DNA of 64,000 bases from Sulfurimonas sp. (GTDB lineage: Bacteria > Campylobacterota > Campylobacteria > Campylobacterales > Sulfurimonadaceae), in assembly GCA_028044295.1 (NCBI GenBank), contig JAOFSE010000001.1, positions 62,001-126,000 on the forward strand. The letters run 5' to 3'. A program made the position numbers and the translations under genes. Shown here one piece after another: positions 53,072 through 62,506 of the stretch. Each line of letters begins with the position of its first letter. The first letter of the stretch is position 1. The notes beneath the pieces were generated by a model. It worked only from the letters and a program-made list of their open reading frames with translations. It searched no databases and was not told the origin of the DNA.

Positions 53072-53584
53072 CTATTGGTATATAAACTTATTGAAGTAGA
53101 TTTCATCTACTTCACCCTCACTAAGCTCAGAGTTTAGTTCTCTTTTTATCTCTCTTTTCATAGCATGTTCATTAGAATTGACATCAAATTTTGAGAGCAT
53201 TGTGTTTATAACTGCATCCCTTAAAATATCGCCTTTTGTTTCAATCTCTTCTTGTATATCACCAGCATTCTCTACATAATTCATAGATATATTTAGAATA
53301 AGCATTTTTTCATTTGCTATATTAAAAGTAAAGTCTCCAAGTGAAGCGGTTTGATTTGTAGGGTCAACACTGACTTTTGTTGAGTAGTGCTTATTTGAAC
53401 CCTTTCTTATGCTTGTAATCATGGATCTTAAGGACTGCTTATCATTGTCAAACTTTTTAATTTTTTTAAATTCAGATGTTAGAACTCCTACCGTTGCTAA
53501 TAGAATTAATATTAGTGCAGAGACTATATATATAGCTTTTTTAATTATTTTATGAAGGTTAATTTTTTCAATCTCAATTTTCAT
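53072..53584 (-). CDS. FliL-like single-pass membrane protein
   Basis: A 170-residue protein with one transmembrane helix (about 16-34) and a periplasmic domain whose C-terminus, ILRDAVINTMLSKF ... LNSELSEGEVDEIYFNKFIYQ, closely follows the FliL ending. FliL surrounds the stator and tunes flagellar torque. It overlaps the acyl ligase gene by eleven bases and no other flagellar gene is adjacent, so it may be the motility FliL or a diverged paralogue. Confidence 0.75.
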   Translation of the reverse strand: MKIEIEKINLHKIIKKAIYIVSALILILLATVGVLTSEFKKIKKFDNDKQSLRSMITSIRKGSNKHYSTKVSVDPTNQTASLGDFTFNIANEKMLILNISMNYVENAGDIQEEIETKGDILRDAVINTMLSKFDVNSNEHAMKREIKRELNSELSEGEVDEIYFNKFIYQ

Positions 53585-55265
53585 ATAGGTATCTTTTTAT
53601 TTTTTTAGTTGGCGTTTTTACAAATGGATCTATCTGTTCAACAAATTTATTTATTCTTGAAAAAGATGAAACGTTTGTATTAAACTCAGTTCTCATTTTC
53701 TCTAACAGGTTGTCAATCTCTTCTTTTACTTTTTTATCAGTAGATGTCTCAGCATGAAACATAGTATCTATTATCTCATAATCTAAGTGTATTCTAGCAA
53801 TTAGTTTACCATCTTTTTCCATTACAAGTGAGTCTAAGACTACTACGTCATGATTTATGATTGATTCAAGTTGTTCCGGATATATATTTTCACCAGATGC
53901 TCCAATAATAACATTTTTACTTCTTCCACTTATAAATAGATTACCATCTTTATCCATATATCCAAGATCCCCAGTTAAAAACCAACCGTCTTCCATGACT
54001 TCATCACTCTTTTCTTTATCTTTATAGTACCCCATCATCACACTAGGAGATTTTACTAGTATCTCTCCTTCTCCAGTTTTAGGGTCTTTATCTTTAATGT
54101 ATACCTCAACGCCAGTAAGAGTAGAGCCAGTTGAATTTATTTTTGGTGTAGAGTTCATGGATGTAGCTGCTATAAGTGGAGATGTCTCAGTCAAACCATA
54201 ACCAATCAAATAAGGAAAATTTGCATCTATTAAGAACTTTTCTACGTATGTTGCTAATGCAACTCCACCAATACCAATGTATCTTACTCTTCCACCAAAT
54301 GTTTCCATTAGTTTTTTACCAGCTATCTTACTGATTTGTTTTTTGAAAAATGGAATTTGGAATAAATTTCTTGTAACAAAAGAAGCATTTAGTTTTGTTA
54401 ATATTTTGGATTTATATATCTTCTCTATAATCAGTGGAACCATTAAAATCATAGTAGGTTTAACCATAGCAAAGGCCTTAATAAGCACACTCGGTGTAGG
54501 AACTTTGTCTATATAATATACACTAGAACCATTAAGAATAGGTACTATCATCCCAACTGTACATTCAAATGTATGTGCTAAAGGAAGAATTGATAAAAAA
54601 GAGTCAGATGGTAAAACCTTTATTGTTTCATGTAAGGACATGGCATTAGTTACCAGGTTTTTATGCGATAGCATTACTCCTTTAGAATGACCCGTTGTTC
54701 CAGATGTATATATAATAGCAGCTAAGTTATCTTCTCCAACATCATCTGTATCTTTATTAGAATGAGATATCTTATCTGCTATTTCTTTGCTCTTTTGTTT
54801 TATCTTTGAAAAATAGCTTGTATTTGTAAGTTCTTCTACTATTGAAAGAGTATCAAGGTTTATAACAAAGTTGATATCTTTTTCATTACATTCTTCTATA
54901 GTGTTGAGGTGTCTTTGCGAAACAAATACAGCCTTAGCATCAGAGTGTTTGATTATATGATGAACATCGGATGGATGAAAATCAGGTAGTATAGGAACAA
55001 TTACCCCACCAAAGTATGTAACACTAAAGTAAGCTGTAGCCCAGTTTGGCATATTTTCACTAAGTAGTATTACTTTATCACCTTGTGAGATACCATTTTC
55101 TTTAAGTAAGTTGACCATACATATAACATCATTATAAAAATCATTGTAACTACTTGGGTTTTCTCCAACTTTTGCAAAGAGAGGATTATCCCTATATAAA
55201 GTGGTTGAACTCTCAAGTAGTTTTGGTAATGTAAAGTTTTCTAAATTATTATATGGGTACTTCAA
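53574..55265 (-). CDS. AMP-forming acyl-CoA/acyl-ACP synthetase
   Basis: A 563-residue ANL-superfamily ligase: P-loop-like YTSGTTGHSKGV (186-197), GYGLTETSP, the GWFLTGDLGYMDKDGNLFISGR hinge region and GENIYPEQLE. It activates a fatty acid through acyl-AMP to CoA or ACP. The long-chain type is likely from length and motif spelling. An intact C-terminal KTPTKKIKRYL carries the catalytic lysine region. It might supply acyl groups to the PlsC domain of the 28.7 kb fusion, although that is inference. Confidence 0.9.
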   Translation of the reverse strand: MKYPYNNLENFTLPKLLESSTTLYRDNPLFAKVGENPSSYNDFYNDVICMVNLLKENGISQGDKVILLSENMPNWATAYFSVTYFGGVIVPILPDFHPSDVHHIIKHSDAKAVFVSQRHLNTIEECNEKDINFVINLDTLSIVEELTNTSYFSKIKQKSKEIADKISHSNKDTDDVGEDNLAAIIYTSGTTGHSKGVMLSHKNLVTNAMSLHETIKVLPSDSFLSILPLAHTFECTVGMIVPILNGSSVYYIDKVPTPSVLIKAFAMVKPTMILMVPLIIEKIYKSKILTKLNASFVTRNLFQIPFFKKQISKIAGKKLMETFGGRVRYIGIGGVALATYVEKFLIDANFPYLIGYGLTETSPLIAATSMNSTPKINSTGSTLTGVEVYIKDKDPKTGEGEILVKSPSVMMGYYKDKEKSDEVMEDGWFLTGDLGYMDKDGNLFISGRSKNVIIGASGENIYPEQLESIINHDVVVLDSLVMEKDGKLIARIHLDYEIIDTMFHAETSTDKKVKEEIDNLLEKMRTEFNTNVSSFSRINKFVEQIDPFVKTPTKKIKRYLYEN

Positions 55266-55343
55266 ACCTAATCTCTTATTTTAAATTTATTTAGTATTAT
55301 TACACAATAATACTAGCATTTTTTATACCTAAAAGGGTTAACG

Positions 55344-57122
55344 TTGAGCAGAAGAAATAAAAACAAACAAGATAATAATAGAGACACTGTTACATTTACA
55401 AGTAAAGACTTTTTACCAACTACAAGAGAAGAGATGAATGCTCGTGGTTGGGATCAGTGTGATGTAATACTTGTTAGTGGTGATGCTTATATTGACTCCC
55501 CTTTTATTGGTGTTGCAATGGTGGGACGTATGCTAGAACGTCTTGGTTATAGAGTAGGTATGATAGGTCAACCTGATGTTAAGAGTGACAAGGACATTAA
55601 AAGACTTGGCGAGCCAAGATTGTACTGGGGTGTAAGTGGAGGTAGTGTGGATAGTATGGTATCAAACTATACGGCTACCAAAAAGTTTAGAAACTCAGAT
55701 GACTACACACCAGGTGGTAAGAACACTAAAAGACCTGATCGTGCTGTAAGTGCATACTGTAACCTTATACGTCAACACTTTAAAAATACAGCTCCCTTAG
55801 TGCTAGGTGGTATAGAAGCATCACTTAGACGTGTTAGTCATTATGACTACTGGTCAAACAAGCTCAAAAAACCAATTCTTTTTGATGCTAAAGCTGATGC
55901 ACTTATATATGGTATGGGCGAGATGGCAATAGAAGAGTTAACGAGAGCACTCGATGAAGGTAGAGACTTTCGTGACGTACGTGGTGTATGCTACATATCT
56001 AAAGAAGCAAAAGAAGAGTACCATCAATTACCATCTCATGCCGAGTGTGTAGAAGACAAAGAGAAGTATATAGACCTATTTGATTTATTTTATGATAATA
56101 ATGACCCTATAGCTGCTAATGGATTATGCCAACCAGTAGATTCTCGCTTTCTTATTCAAAATCCTCCAGGTGACCACTTAAATGAAGTGGAAATGGATGC
56201 CAATTCTAATTTACCTTTTACAAGAGAACTTCACCCATATCATCAACCAGATGGAAAGGTTAAATGTTTAGAGACTATCAAGTTTTCTATAATGACACAT
56301 CAAGGTTGTTGGGGTGAGTGTAACTTTTGTGCTATTGGTGTACATCAAGGTAGAACTATACGTACACGTTCAGAAGAAAACATACTTGCAGAAGCCAAAG
56401 ACTTTAACAAGTACAAAGACTATAAGGGAATTATTTCTGATGTAGGTGGTCCTACTGCCAATATGTATGGTTATGAGTGTAATAAGAAATTAAAGCTTGG
56501 AACATGTGATCATCAGCGTTGTGTAGATGCCAACCATTTATGTGGTTCTATGAAACCAGACCATAGTAGAAACATAAATCTTTTACGTCAAGTAAGAGAG
56601 GTAGAGGGTGTAAGAAAAGCTTTTGTTGCTTCTGGTGTTAGATATGACCTTATTACTGAAGATAAAGAACATGGTTATTCATACTTAAAAGAGATGGTTA
56701 AACATCATATATCTGGACAGATGAAAGTAGCACCTGAACATACTCAACAACATGTTCTAGAACTTATGGGTAAGCCAGGCAAGCAAACACTGATAGACTT
56801 TAAAAAACTATATGACAAGCTAAACGCAGAAGAGGGTAAGAAGCAGTACTTAACGTACTATCTTATAGCAGCACACCCTGGATGTACAGACAAAGACATG
56901 CATGAACTTAAGGACTTTACTACTAATGAACTTCAGATGAATCCTGAACAAGCTCAGGTATTTACTCCAACTCCTGGAACTTACAGTGCTGTTATGTACT
57001 ATACCGAGATGGACCCTAAAACTCGTAAAAAAATATTTGTTGAAAAAGATACAAAAAGAAAAGAGAAGCAAAAAAATATAGTTGTTGCTAAAGATCATTT
57101 CTCAAGTGGATTCGCTTCATAA
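55344..57122 (+). CDS. ygiQ: YgiQ family radical SAM protein
   Basis: A 592-residue B12-less radical SAM protein of the YgiQ/UPF0313 family: N-terminal TTREEMNARGWDQCDVILVSGDAYIDSP, 4Fe-4S motif CWGECNFC (Cys322, Cys326, Cys329), SDVGGPTANMYG, and VAPEHTQQHVL. The biological reaction is unknown. It starts with TTG at 55344 and AAAAGGG lies eight bases upstream. Somewhat shorter at the C-terminus than E. coli YgiQ. It is divergent from the acyl ligase. Confidence 0.92.
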   Translation: MSRRNKNKQDNNRDTVTFTSKDFLPTTREEMNARGWDQCDVILVSGDAYIDSPFIGVAMVGRMLERLGYRVGMIGQPDVKSDKDIKRLGEPRLYWGVSGGSVDSMVSNYTATKKFRNSDDYTPGGKNTKRPDRAVSAYCNLIRQHFKNTAPLVLGGIEASLRRVSHYDYWSNKLKKPILFDAKADALIYGMGEMAIEELTRALDEGRDFRDVRGVCYISKEAKEEYHQLPSHAECVEDKEKYIDLFDLFYDNNDPIAANGLCQPVDSRFLIQNPPGDHLNEVEMDANSNLPFTRELHPYHQPDGKVKCLETIKFSIMTHQGCWGECNFCAIGVHQGRTIRTRSEENILAEAKDFNKYKDYKGIISDVGGPTANMYGYECNKKLKLGTCDHQRCVDANHLCGSMKPDHSRNINLLRQVREVEGVRKAFVASGVRYDLITEDKEHGYSYLKEMVKHHISGQMKVAPEHTQQHVLELMGKPGKQTLIDFKKLYDKLNAEEGKKQYLTYYLIAAHPGCTDKDMHELKDFTTNELQMNPEQAQVFTPTPGTYSAVMYYTEMDPKTRKKIFVEKDTKRKEKQKNIVVAKDHFSSGFAS

Positions 57123-57134
57123 AAAAGTATTAAA

Positions 57135-57156
57135 GTATAAATATTAAAATTTATAC
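57135..57156. terminator. AT-rich hairpin between convergent ygiQ and barrel gene
   Basis: Arms GTATAAAT and ATTTATAC with a six-base loop overlap the barrel-gene stop codon and lie 13 bases after the ygiQ stop, next to an A-run at 57120-57126 that reads as T-run on the minus strand. Likely a shared weak terminator. Confidence 0.5.
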
Positions 57157-58457
57157 TCCACACCTATCTCTATATTATCATTATCTTTCCATCTACCAAA
57201 ATTTGTACCATCAACTCCATCATAAGAGTAATATGATAAATAGAATGTTTGATTATCAGTTCGATTATACTTAACCGTGTGATTTTGGAAGCTATCATAA
57301 TTATTAATAGAGTAGTTTATAGTATACATGTATGAGAGCTGACTATCTTTGATAAAGTGAGCTGATAAAGTTAAATTATTTTTGTTAACTCTTGAATCTT
57401 CTGAATTTTGATACACACTATTAGATAAATCTTTATTTACAATAATTTCTTTTGATAGTTCGGCAATAATAGCGATTTCATCAAGTCCTACTTCGCTTGC
57501 ATATTCAGACTGTCTGTGTTTAGCACCAATATTATACTTTATAAAGTCTTGATCAAAATCATCTTCTGTATTTTGATATACAATATCCATATAAAATTTA
57601 TTTTCTTTATGTACTTTTAAAAATCCTGCAGCTAGATATGTACTCATTGGATAAATTTTAGTATATTTAGATAAAGAATCTTGTATTAGAACTGGGAAGT
57701 TAGATTTTTTTCTTGATACATAAGTATAGTAATCTATACCTTCTATCATTCCAGCGTATTGAAGTAAAAATCCCCAATTTCTAAGATTGCTATCATTTTT
57801 TTCATTTTCAATTACTGCTCCAGCTGGTAGTGAACTACCACCACTTCCACCAAAGAAACTTAAGTCTCCACTACCTTGCAACCATCTAGAAGCAATATCA
57901 GGCATACCGTAACTAGTTGTAGTTGGAAAAATATTAAAACTTAATGTGTCATCCTCAATATAGTAATCCACGCCAAGTGTAAAATCTCCCATTTCAACTG
58001 GATGTTGTGGTGAAGGTAAAACATTTTTTGAAAAAATATCAGTAGGATTATATATCTCTGATAGTCCTATTTTTTTAGATTTTTTTCCTAAGTAAATATC
58101 CATATCATCTAAGAAGTATGTTAGGTACAATTTTGAAATATCTATATATCTAATTGTTTGTTCGCTGTCATTTGCTCCTGTTAATATACCGTTATAGTTA
58201 TTTCTATTATTAGAAAACATTGCAACAACATCAGTAGTCAGTTGAATATTATCTGTTACATCAATTTTGTTTCTGATATTTAGTTTATTCCAAAGTTCAT
58301 ATCTTGAATATTTCTCTCCATCAATTACATTTGTATTAAATGAGTTTGCATAAGCAGTGTACTCAAAATCTATATTTTCAAATATATTGCTTTCTTCATC
58401 ATCTTGAGAAAAAGCTACAGTTACTAAAAGTGCGGTAGTAAGTAGAATTTTTAACAT
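57144..58457 (-). CDS. outer-membrane beta-barrel protein
   Basis: A 437-residue exported protein: signal peptide MLKILLTTALLVTVAFS, an acidic start, then many alternating amphipathic strands (YELWNKLNIRNKIDVTDNIQL, NQTFYLSYYSYDGVDG) and a terminal VEYKF with final Phe, the outer-membrane insertion signature. It follows the RND/MMPL gene with a two-base gap. Together with the divergent LolA-like gene it suggests an envelope lipid or hydrophobic-compound export route. The exact family is not recognised (possibly DUF1302-like). Confidence 0.75.
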   Translation of the reverse strand: MLKILLTTALLVTVAFSQDDEESNIFENIDFEYTAYANSFNTNVIDGEKYSRYELWNKLNIRNKIDVTDNIQLTTDVVAMFSNNRNNYNGILTGANDSEQTIRYIDISKLYLTYFLDDMDIYLGKKSKKIGLSEIYNPTDIFSKNVLPSPQHPVEMGDFTLGVDYYIEDDTLSFNIFPTTTSYGMPDIASRWLQGSGDLSFFGGSGGSSLPAGAVIENEKNDSNLRNWGFLLQYAGMIEGIDYYTYVSRKKSNFPVLIQDSLSKYTKIYPMSTYLAAGFLKVHKENKFYMDIVYQNTEDDFDQDFIKYNIGAKHRQSEYASEVGLDEIAIIAELSKEIIVNKDLSNSVYQNSEDSRVNKNNLTLSAHFIKDSQLSYMYTINYSINNYDSFQNHTVKYNRTDNQTFYLSYYSYDGVDGTNFGRWKDNDNIEIGVEYKF

Positions 58458-58459
58458 AA

Positions 58460-61183
58460 TTAATATACCTTTTTGTTTAATGTATCAGCTAGTCTAGTAC
58501 CTAATATAATGCTTATATTATGGTTTAGTTTAGCGGATGTTTTTGGATAAGATCTTATACTGTTTTTAATATCATCAGAGTTTAATGATAAGACTTCGAT
58601 ATCTTCGTTGGCAATTACGGTAGCTGTTCTTTTTATATTTTTAATAAATCCAACCTCACCAACAACTTCACCAGTAGATAGTGTAGCAATTTTCTTTTCA
58701 TCTTTAAAGACATCAACACTACCTTTTAAAATAATATACATACTATTACCGTAGTCATTTTCTTGTATAAGAACCTCACCTTGATATAGTTTTTTAACTC
58801 TACTAAGAAGTATCACCTGTTTTATTTCAAAATTTTTCATATTATTGAATAGAACGCAGGTCTTTACTAACTCATCCTTGATATTTAACGATAATAGATC
58901 CCAGATATTTACTAATCTAACTTTGTTTATAATAATGGGAGTTACTAGTAGGTCAGATATCATTGCATACATCATTGCAATAGCTGCAACAAGCCCAAAT
59001 TGGGAAACTACTGTAAATGATGAACTAGAAAGTACGATAAAGCCAATTGCTAATGATATTGAAGTAGTTATAACTGGAACAAGTTGAGATTTAACTGTAA
59101 TATTAATTGCTAATGTATTATCAGATGTTTTTCTTGCTTCACTGTTATAGTGAGTCATAAGATGAATAGTATCATCTAAGGCTATACCAAATGCAATAAC
59201 AGCAACCATAATAGTACCTGGATTAATTGGTATGTTAAGTAACTGCATGGTTCCAAATGTCATTATGATTGGTATTGTATTTGGTAGTAGAGAAACAAGG
59301 CCAGCCTTTAATGAGGTAAATAGTAAAGACATTATAATAAACACAATTAAAATCAGTAAAGATAGTGACTGTAACTGTCCAATTAATAAATCATCAGCAG
59401 CTTTATTAATTAAAATATTTTCACTAGTAATTTGAATATTTATGTTAGTGGTATCAAAATTACTATATAAATAAGTGTTCAGTGTTTTAATCGCCGCATT
59501 TAGCTCTTGTGAATTACTGATGTTATGACGAACTACAATGTTGGCAGATGAAAAACTAGAATTAATATATTTTTCTATATCTCCACGTTGGAAAAAAAGT
59601 AGATATTGATCTACTAAATTACTTGTTTCTGGTACTGAGTAAAATTTTTCTTTACCATCATGCATTTCACGGTTAACTAAAGACATATGGTCTGTAAATG
59701 ATATAGCACTATCAAATGTTTTGTTAGAAACTATATATTTTTTAGTTTGTTCTAAAAGTCTTAAATTTTTTGGCTCTTTGAAAAAATTTCTCTGTGAACC
59801 TTCAAATGAAATATAAAAAGTTTGCATACCAGCAAGATTATCATGAAGTTTATGTGAATCCAATACCAACTGATGTTGACTATGAAAGTATGATAATGGA
59901 TCATTGTTAACTTGTAAATCTTTAGCGAGAAATATTGACAAAGCTACAAGAGTAAGAGTAATTAATGAAACTAACTTCTTATGTTTAGCATACACAGTAG
60001 TAAGTATTTTCATTATGCTATTAGTATACTTAGCAAATGAGTTTGAACTATTATATGATGAGAAATCAAAGTAATGTAAAAATACAGGAACAAGGAGTAT
60101 GGTAATTAGACCATTTATTCCAAGTGCAAAAGTTGCAGTAATTGCAAAATCTTTAATCAAGTCTATACCACTAAATATATTTGATGCAAATCCAAGTACA
60201 GTTGTAATTGTAGTTAGAAGAAGAGCAATACCTGTCTTTTTTAACATTTTTTTAATTATAATATCTTTTGATTCTTTAGCAGATGTTTGAATATAGTTTA
60301 AGAATGCTGATATCATATGTGTATCTTCTGTAGAACCTAAAACTATTATCATTGTGGGTAGCATTGCGCTCAGTATATTTATTTTAACGCCAAGTAAGCC
60401 CATTACACCAAATGTAATAATGATAGATAATAATGATGTTGTCAGTGGTATTATAACTGCCACTTTTGTTCTTAAAAACAATAGTAAAAGTAGTAAAAGA
60501 GTAAGCATTGAAAAGCTACCTAAAAATATAATATCATTATACAGAGCATATTTCATCTCTTTACTAACTCTATGAGAACCAATTTGAAAAATCTCTCCAA
60601 AATCAGCTTCTAATGGAGATATTAATTTTTCAATTTCAGCATAAATAACTTCAGTAGTAAATTTACTATCATTTATTTTAGCAATACTAAGATTTATAGT
60701 TGTAACACTTCCGTCTGCTGATAATAAATTGTTTTTAACTATAGGATTACTAAGAGCATCTTTTTTTATGTTTAAGAGCTCTTTTTCGTCCTCAGGAGTT
60801 TCATCAATAAGTTTTGATGATTCTATAAATCCATCTACATTTTTTATGTTTTTTACTGAAAATAAACTATCAATTTTTTCAACAAACTCTAATTCTTCTA
60901 GTGTATAAACAAGTTCTTCAAGTTTAGATATTTTTTCATATGTAAATAAATTTGTATCTTTGATATAAATCAAAGTAGTATCATCAGAACCAAATTCATC
61001 AACGAACTTATCATAAATAACTTTGGAAGCATCGCCTTTATTTAAAAGAGAATTCAAGCTGGTATCAATAGTTAAATTTTTGTAACCAAACATAGAAATA
61101 ATAAACATACTTAATATTATAAGTATTGTAGTTTTCTTATTTTTCACTCCAAAATTTAACATATATTCTAAAATATGCTTCAT
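58460..61183 (-). CDS. RND/MMPL-family exporter with C-terminal cyclic-nucleotide-binding-like domain
   Basis: A ~907-residue protein with two RND halves: TM1, a periplasmic loop (~40-215), five helices (~218-345), then TM, a loop and five helices (~610-745), as in MMPL/HpnN lipid exporters. Asp/Thr-rich relay-like residues occur in VLGSTEDTHM and IALDDTIHLMTHYN. After the last helix, ~780-895 form a cNMP-binding-type beta roll (KKLYQGEVLIQENDYGNSMYIILKG ... GEVVGEVGFIKNIKRTATV). The frame reaches a GTG at 61189, but ATG 61183 follows GAGGT at proper spacing and is used here. Confidence 0.88.
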   Translation of the reverse strand: MKHILEYMLNFGVKNKKTTILIILSMFIISMFGYKNLTIDTSLNSLLNKGDASKVIYDKFVDEFGSDDTTLIYIKDTNLFTYEKISKLEELVYTLEELEFVEKIDSLFSVKNIKNVDGFIESSKLIDETPEDEKELLNIKKDALSNPIVKNNLLSADGSVTTINLSIAKINDSKFTTEVIYAEIEKLISPLEADFGEIFQIGSHRVSKEMKYALYNDIIFLGSFSMLTLLLLLLLFLRTKVAVIIPLTTSLLSIIITFGVMGLLGVKINILSAMLPTMIIVLGSTEDTHMISAFLNYIQTSAKESKDIIIKKMLKKTGIALLLTTITTVLGFASNIFSGIDLIKDFAITATFALGINGLITILLVPVFLHYFDFSSYNSSNSFAKYTNSIMKILTTVYAKHKKLVSLITLTLVALSIFLAKDLQVNNDPLSYFHSQHQLVLDSHKLHDNLAGMQTFYISFEGSQRNFFKEPKNLRLLEQTKKYIVSNKTFDSAISFTDHMSLVNREMHDGKEKFYSVPETSNLVDQYLLFFQRGDIEKYINSSFSSANIVVRHNISNSQELNAAIKTLNTYLYSNFDTTNINIQITSENILINKAADDLLIGQLQSLSLLILIVFIIMSLLFTSLKAGLVSLLPNTIPIIMTFGTMQLLNIPINPGTIMVAVIAFGIALDDTIHLMTHYNSEARKTSDNTLAINITVKSQLVPVITTSISLAIGFIVLSSSSFTVVSQFGLVAAIAMMYAMISDLLVTPIIINKVRLVNIWDLLSLNIKDELVKTCVLFNNMKNFEIKQVILLSRVKKLYQGEVLIQENDYGNSMYIILKGSVDVFKDEKKIATLSTGEVVGEVGFIKNIKRTATVIANEDIEVLSLNSDDIKNSIRSYPKTSAKLNHNISIILGTRLADTLNKKVY

Positions 61184-61229
61184 GCCCACCTCAATATTTT
61201 AATTTGCGTAAGGGTACAATAAGACAACA

Positions 61230-61235
61230 TATAAT
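61230..61235 (+). promoter_or_regulatory. -10 element of the LolA-like gene
   Basis: TATAAT 42 bases before the ATG at 61277, in the divergent region shared with the RND gene; AGAAGGAAT is the ribosome-binding site. Confidence 0.4.
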
Positions 61236-61276
61236 AAACTTATATCAATAAAAAGTAATAAGAAGGAATATATATA

Positions 61277-62068
61277 ATGAAAAGATATTTTCTATTATTA
61301 GTATTAGTATGTGAATTACTACTTGCAAATAACAGTTTAGATGGAAGAGCGATAATTGATGAAGTAGCAGAGAGACATGATGCTAAGTTCGAGTTTGAAG
61401 TACAACAAATGGTTCTTATAGATAAAAAAGGTGCTAAAGAGAGTAGAGAGTTAAGACGTTACTCTAGAGAGGGAAGTAATGCTCTTTTTAAATACTTATT
61501 GGTTTTCGATAAACCAAAAGGTGTTAAGGGTGTTGCTCTTTTAACATGGCAAAATAAAGATCAAGACGATGATCAGTGGATGTATTTACCTGCACTATCA
61601 AAAGTAAAGAGAATCGCAAAAGGTGGAAGTAAAAATTACTTTATGGGTACTGATTATGCTTTTGAAGACTTAGTGTCTGAAAATAGAAATAAGTTTAGAT
61701 ATGAAAAGCAAAGTGACATAGTTTTAGATGGAAAAGATTGTTATGTAGTTGATGTTTATCCAGAGACTAAACAAATGAAAAAATCATCAGGATATAAGTA
61801 TAGAAAGCTATATATAAGAAAAGATATATTCTTTACTGTTCAAGTAGACTACTACGGTAAAAGAGGTAAGTATATAAAACAACAAAAACTTACTGATATT
61901 GAACATATAGATGGGAAAATGTATAGAGCTAAGAAGTCAGTAATGGATAATAAAAAAGAAAAACATGTAACTGAGATAATTATATTAAAAAGAAAATTTA
62001 CAGAGAAAAGTGTTCCTAGTAAATTTTTCAAACAAAGATATATTAAATCTGGTAGACATATTAAATAG
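61277..62068 (+). CDS. LolA-like outer-membrane lipoprotein-sorting family protein
   Basis: A 263-residue periplasmic protein with signal peptide MKRYFLLLVLVCELLLA and the fold-defining blocks of the LolA-like sorting family: FDKPKGVKGVALLTW, DDQWMYLPALSKVKRIAKGG, GTDYAFEDL and YYGKRGKYIKQQKL. These unclosed barrels carry lipids or lipoproteins, and family members are commonly encoded with MMPL exporters, as here (divergent). It is not the canonical LolA and probably serves a dedicated cargo. Confidence 0.85.
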   Translation: MKRYFLLLVLVCELLLANNSLDGRAIIDEVAERHDAKFEFEVQQMVLIDKKGAKESRELRRYSREGSNALFKYLLVFDKPKGVKGVALLTWQNKDQDDDQWMYLPALSKVKRIAKGGSKNYFMGTDYAFEDLVSENRNKFRYEKQSDIVLDGKDCYVVDVYPETKQMKKSSGYKYRKLYIRKDIFFTVQVDYYGKRGKYIKQQKLTDIEHIDGKMYRAKKSVMDNKKEKHVTEIIILKRKFTEKSVPSKFFKQRYIKSGRHIK

Positions 62069-62239
62069 TTATAACCCAACCACTATATATTTTAAACTGT
62101 ATTTAGTTTACTTTTTTAAACTTTCACAGTTAAAATATATACTTCAAATGAGCAATTTTAGGAATTCCAACTTCATAATGCAATAATTGTTCCAACTCTT
62201 ACATTCCTTTCAGTTTTATTTGTTTACAATATGTGAAAA

Positions 62240-62245
62240 TATAAT
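62240..62245 (+). promoter_or_regulatory. -10 element of the S4-trpD-tsaE operon
   Basis: TATAAT 18 bases from the S4 ATG at 62258, giving a leader of only about six bases. The 189-base gap upstream (62069-62257) shows no ORF or RNA that I can recognise. Confidence 0.35.
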
Positions 62246-62257
62246 ATATGAGTATTA

Positions 62258-62506
62258 ATGAGAATAGATAAGTTTTTAAATTCTGTAAACATAACAAAGA
62301 GACGTTCAGTCGCTCAAGATATGATTAGTAACAATGTAGTTCTAATAAATGACACTGTTGTAAAGTCAAGTAAAAATATTGAGCTTGGAAATATAATAAC
62401 TATCAATTATCTTAATGAGTCTAAAAAATATGAAGTACTTAAGATTCCAACTACAAAATCAACTCCAAAATCACTTCAATCTGAATATATCAAGGAAATC
62501 TCATGA
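62258..62506 (+). CDS. S4 domain RNA-binding protein
   Basis: An 82-residue protein made of one S4 domain: MRIDKFLNSVNITKRRSVAQDMI, NNVVLINDTVVKSSKNIELGNIITINY. It resembles RqcP/HslR-type proteins that bind 23S rRNA or tRNA on stalled 50S subunits, but size and motif alone cannot separate those roles. It is translationally coupled to trpD (ATGA overlap). Confidence 0.85.
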   Translation: MRIDKFLNSVNITKRRSVAQDMISNNVVLINDTVVKSSKNIELGNIITINYLNESKKYEVLKIPTTKSTPKSLQSEYIKEIS

